Positions 23,532 to 25,215 of a stretch of DNA of 25,215 nucleotides are shown piece after piece. Both the position numbers and the translations under genes were made by a program. Where the stretch lies: assembly GCA_013287405.1 (NCBI GenBank), contig JABDDW010000020.1, positions 1,052 to 26,266 on the forward strand. The letters run 5' to 3'. Source of the DNA: Deltaproteobacteria bacterium. Lineage in GTDB: Bacteria > Bdellovibrionota > Bdellovibrionia > JABDDW01. The notes below the pieces were generated by a model that made no database searches, was not told where the DNA came from, and saw only the letters and a program-made list of their open reading frames with translations. Positions within the stretch are counted from its first letter, which is position 1, and each line of letters starts with the position of its first letter.

Positions 23532-23741
23532 ATGCCAAATATTAGAAAGGCTTTTGCAAGAAATCTTCAAATGTCTCGCCAAGCTAGGAACCTGACTCAG
23601 GAAGAACTAGCGGAAAGGCTTGATATTAGCGTCAGATATATTCAACAGCTTGAAGGGAAACATACCCCTAATGTCAAACTGGATACCATCGCGAATCTCG
23701 CTAGGGTGTTGAAGGTAGCACCGTCAGACCTCATCAAATAA
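23532..23741 (+). CDS. Small XRE-family HTH regulator
   Basis: 69 residues, essentially one HTH_3 domain: 'FARNLQMSRQARNLTQEELA' and 'ERLDISVRYIQQLEGKHTPN', then 'VKLDTIANLARVLKVAPSDL'. Phage and plasmid repressors have this size and form. No partner toxin is adjacent. It lies 33 nt upstream of the first of two structured RNA-like elements, on the same strand, and could be cotranscribed with it or control it. Confidence 0.88.
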   Translation: MPNIRKAFARNLQMSRQARNLTQEELAERLDISVRYIQQLEGKHTPNVKLDTIANLARVLKVAPSDLIK

Positions 23742-23774
23742 TGTATTAATTTCAATTATTAAAACTGAGGCAAC

Positions 23775-24096
23775 CTTTAAGGTACATCGGCTTCTAGCCC
23801 CTGAAAAGGTACATGCTAGGAGTACGCGCACGCCCATTAGGGATTTCGTTAAGCGTCAAGTGACCCCATTGCCAAGGTCAAAGCGGTGTCGGGTACTACT
23901 TTAGAGGCTATGCCTTAAGGGGTTTCGAGATTAGGTTTTTGTCTAGTCTCCTCAGTCAGTCGGTAGCGCAAAACTTACAGAACTTTGGCTAAAGTCAAAA
24001 AACAGGCAAAACCTGCCCTTTACACACGCCACGCTTCGAGTCGGCACCTCAAAAAAGCTACGCTAAACACGTGGCTATTCTAGTTTGGGGTAAAAA
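23775..24096 (+). ncRNA. Structured RNA-like element, copy A (unknown class)
   Basis: About 320 nt without a credible gene, sharing its whole layout with copy B one kilobase on. In order: opening box CTTTAAGGTACATCGGC; stem 23791-23798/23815-23822 (CTTCTAGC with GCTAGGAG) enclosing CTGAAA; a 42-nt core at 23857-23898 identical to copy B at 40 positions; GGTAGCGCAAAA; TTACAGA...GGCTAAAGTC; hairpin CAGG/CCTG at 24003-24015; CGCCAC...CTTCG...GTCGGC; hairpin AGCTACG/CGTGGCT at 24056-24076 with loop CTAAACA; closing GGGGTAAAAA. The two copies change paired bases together, which points to a conserved RNA structure. Strand follows the order of the elements and is an inference. I recognise no known RNA family. 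Confidence 0.7.
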
Positions 24097-24512
24097 TAAA
24101 TTGTTGTGATTGTTTTCGATCCAGAATCGTTAGGAACTCCTCTTAAAAACCACGAACCAACAAACGGCGCACCTCAAATGACCCAACCCACTCCAGTCGC
24201 CTCAATTTTATTAACCTCGTCCGCAACAGTCCTTGGCTTGATCTACGTTATGGAGAGTCTATCTCTTACTTCGTGGGTCCCAACTGTCAGGGTTTGAAAA
24301 TGTTCTCTACCCAATTGATCTGGTAGGGTGATTCGATGCCAACAAATATTACCAATCAACTGATGGGACCCACGAAGTTCGGACCCCACCAGTTACACGC
24401 TATTTTCCCTGTCACACACTTGATACCTTCAGCCTCATTTTTAAAATTCCACTCGATAACAGTCTTAAGCCAGGTCCCGCCGACAATCTTTATATTTAAG
24501 AGGAGATTGTTT
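24097..24512. other. Spacer between RNA copy A and the winged-helix-like gene
   Basis: No supported gene: an open frame at 24106-24297 and the upstream extension of the next gene (24336-24512) lack ribosome binding sites and resemble nothing. The main structure is a perfect 15-bp inverted repeat, ACTTCGTGGGTCCCA at 24268-24282 and TGGGACCCACGAAGT at 24364-24378, with an 81-nt loop containing further short complementarities (CTACC/GGTAG, TTGAT/ATCAA). Confidence 0.4.
24268..24378. repeat. 15-bp perfect inverted repeat with 81-nt loop
   Basis: The arms pair without mismatch and stop exactly at 15 bp on both sides. It could be a long-range RNA stem in the leader of the gene at 24513, or the ends of a small mobile element. 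No target-site duplication is evident: the flanks are CTCTT and TCGGA. Confidence 0.7.
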
Positions 24513-24785
24513 ATGAACAATTTTGACACCCCAGAAGTATTTTTACTAAAGGGAGCGGAACGAAAGCTAAGGCTTGGAGAGATCATAATCACAACAATGA
24601 AAGAGCTAAACACGGACCCACTAACAAAGTCTGAGCTTCAAAAATTGGTTAAGATTAGAAGAAAGACCTTTCGATGGCTACTTCAACAGTTGGTTAGAAA
24701 CGGGGTTATTGAAAAGACAGGACATGGCAAAAAAGCACATCCTTTTCGATACCATTTAGCTGACCGCTTTAAAAAGAAACAGTAA
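24513..24785 (+). CDS. Small winged-helix-like DNA-binding protein between the RNA copies
   Basis: 90 residues from the ATG at 24513, which has a strong AAGAGGAGA ribosome binding site 6-8 nt upstream. Helices 'LGEIIITTMKELNTDPLTKS' and 'ELQKLVKIRRKTFRWLLQQL' are followed by 'VRNGVIEKTGHGKKAHPFRY', the helix-helix-wing pattern of a winged-helix (MarR/ArsR/replication-initiator style) domain, with basic residues along the second helix. Tail: FKKKQ. It ends 19 nt before the second structured RNA-like element, so cotranscription is likely. No named family can be given. Confidence 0.7.
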   Translation: MNNFDTPEVFLLKGAERKLRLGEIIITTMKELNTDPLTKSELQKLVKIRRKTFRWLLQQLVRNGVIEKTGHGKKAHPFRYHLADRFKKKQ

Positions 24786-24804
24786 AAAGACGGGACCACC
24801 TAAT

Positions 24805-25168
24805 CTTTAAGGTTCATCGGCGCATAGCCTCTGAAAGGACTCGTTATGCGTGCTGGGGTGTCTCGAAAAGACTCGCATCCTGGACAAGTGACCCCATTGC
24901 CAAGGTCATAGCGGTGTCGCGTACTATTAGGGACCTTGTTATAAATATAACCCATGCTCGCATACGGTTGCCAAGGTTTAGACGGTAGTACAAAAGGTGT
25001 TCTTTATAGGATTGGTCTTCATAAGCCAGTCAAATGTAAGAATTACAGATTTGTGGGCTAAAGTCTCAAATAACGTCGATTTTCGACGTTTATACGCGCC
25101 ACACTTCGTGTCGGCGATCCCAAAAAAGCTGCACCAAACATGCGGCTATTTGAGTTTATGGGTAAAAA
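24805..25168 (+). ncRNA. Structured RNA-like element, copy B (unknown class)
   Basis: About 365 nt paralogous to copy A. Shared parts in the same order: CTTTAAGGTTCATCGGC; stem CGCATAGC (24821-24828) with GTTATGCG (24843-24850) around CTGAAA; the 42-nt core at 24885-24926; ACGGTAGTACAAAA; TTACAGA...GGCTAAAGTC; hairpin AACGTCGA/TCGACGTT at 25072-25090; CGCCACACTTCGTGTCGGC; hairpin AGCTGCA/TGCGGCT at 25127-25147 with loop CCAAACA; closing GGGTAAAAA. The extra length lies between the core and the GGTAG box, with insertions that include a second GTTGCCAAGGTTT. No open reading frame fits. Stems differ in sequence from copy A but keep pairing. Confidence 0.7.
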
Positions 25169-25215
25169 ATTATGCAGTCAGTCGAATCGAAACTTGTTCT
25201 CCGAAAAACAATCTT

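Noticed and set aside
23980..23999. Resemblance of TTACAGAACTTTGGCTAAAG to the 3' conserved part of RNase P RNA
   Set aside because: The GAGGAAAGTCC-type 5' partner is absent, the element continues about 100 nt further, and there are two copies; the likeness looks accidental.
24106..24297. 63-codon open frame after RNA copy A
   Set aside because: No ribosome binding site, overlaps the inverted repeat arm, and resembles no protein.
24336..24512. Long N-terminal extension of the winged-helix-like protein
   Set aside because: The start at 24513 has the strong ribosome binding site; the extension is in structured, gene-free DNA.

Overview
The window is from a Gram-negative bacterium of moderate, roughly 40-45% G+C content. 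There are many signal peptides, an outer-membrane TolC-type protein, beta-barrel-like envelope proteins and an ECF sigma/membrane-protein pair. The style resembles Bdellovibrionota (Bdellovibrio-like) or a related deltaproteobacterial lineage, but no rRNA or marker gene fixes the taxonomy, so this is an inference.

Region 1 (1-4280) is mixed chromosomal content: a 5'-cut gene, a small secreted protein, a frameshifted HTH gene beside a perfect 25-bp palindrome, an intact tRNA-Gly(GCC) with a half-length tRNA-Gly copy upstream, a pRiA4b ORF-3 family protein, an envelope protein, an HU/IHF-type DNA-binding protein and a DUF5808-like small protein. Region 2 (4295-10942, minus strand) is a heavy-metal efflux operon: HTH-DUF1232 protein, CzcC-like outer-membrane factor, CzcB-like adaptor, CzcA-like RND pump with the divalent-cation motif, and a DUF305-like protein at the end. 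Region 3 (11187-16230) continues the metal/envelope theme: a COG4705-type membrane protein with fourfold internal repeats, an outer-membrane 'transporter' protein, a YncE-like beta-propeller, an ECF sigma factor with a coupled membrane (likely anti-sigma) protein, and a divergent operon of an envelope protein, a periplasmic HMA metal-binding protein and a MerT-like transporter. The sigma operon and the HMA/MerT operon face each other across a palindrome that reads as two mirror-image ECF promoters, so the sigma factor probably drives itself and the metal operon.

Region 4 (16337-21723, minus strand) is a tightly packed six-gene operon: AlbA_2/Schlafen-type protein, unknown 217-aa protein translationally coupled to a PIN-like nuclease, a HEPN-type protein with an R-x4-H motif, and two unrecognised proteins. 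It combines two RNase-type folds with an AlbA_2 protein and looks like an undescribed defence or stress operon.

Region 5 (21893-25215) carries regulators: an orphan response regulator, two XRE HTH proteins, a CheB-like domain protein whose catalytic His is replaced by Tyr, and a small winged-helix-like protein. That last gene sits between two large (about 320 and 365 nt) paralogous non-coding elements which share a 42-nt near-identical core and several hairpins with compensatory base changes. These look like a tandem family of structured RNAs that I cannot assign to any known class. The RNA pair and the Region 4 operon are the most novel content.
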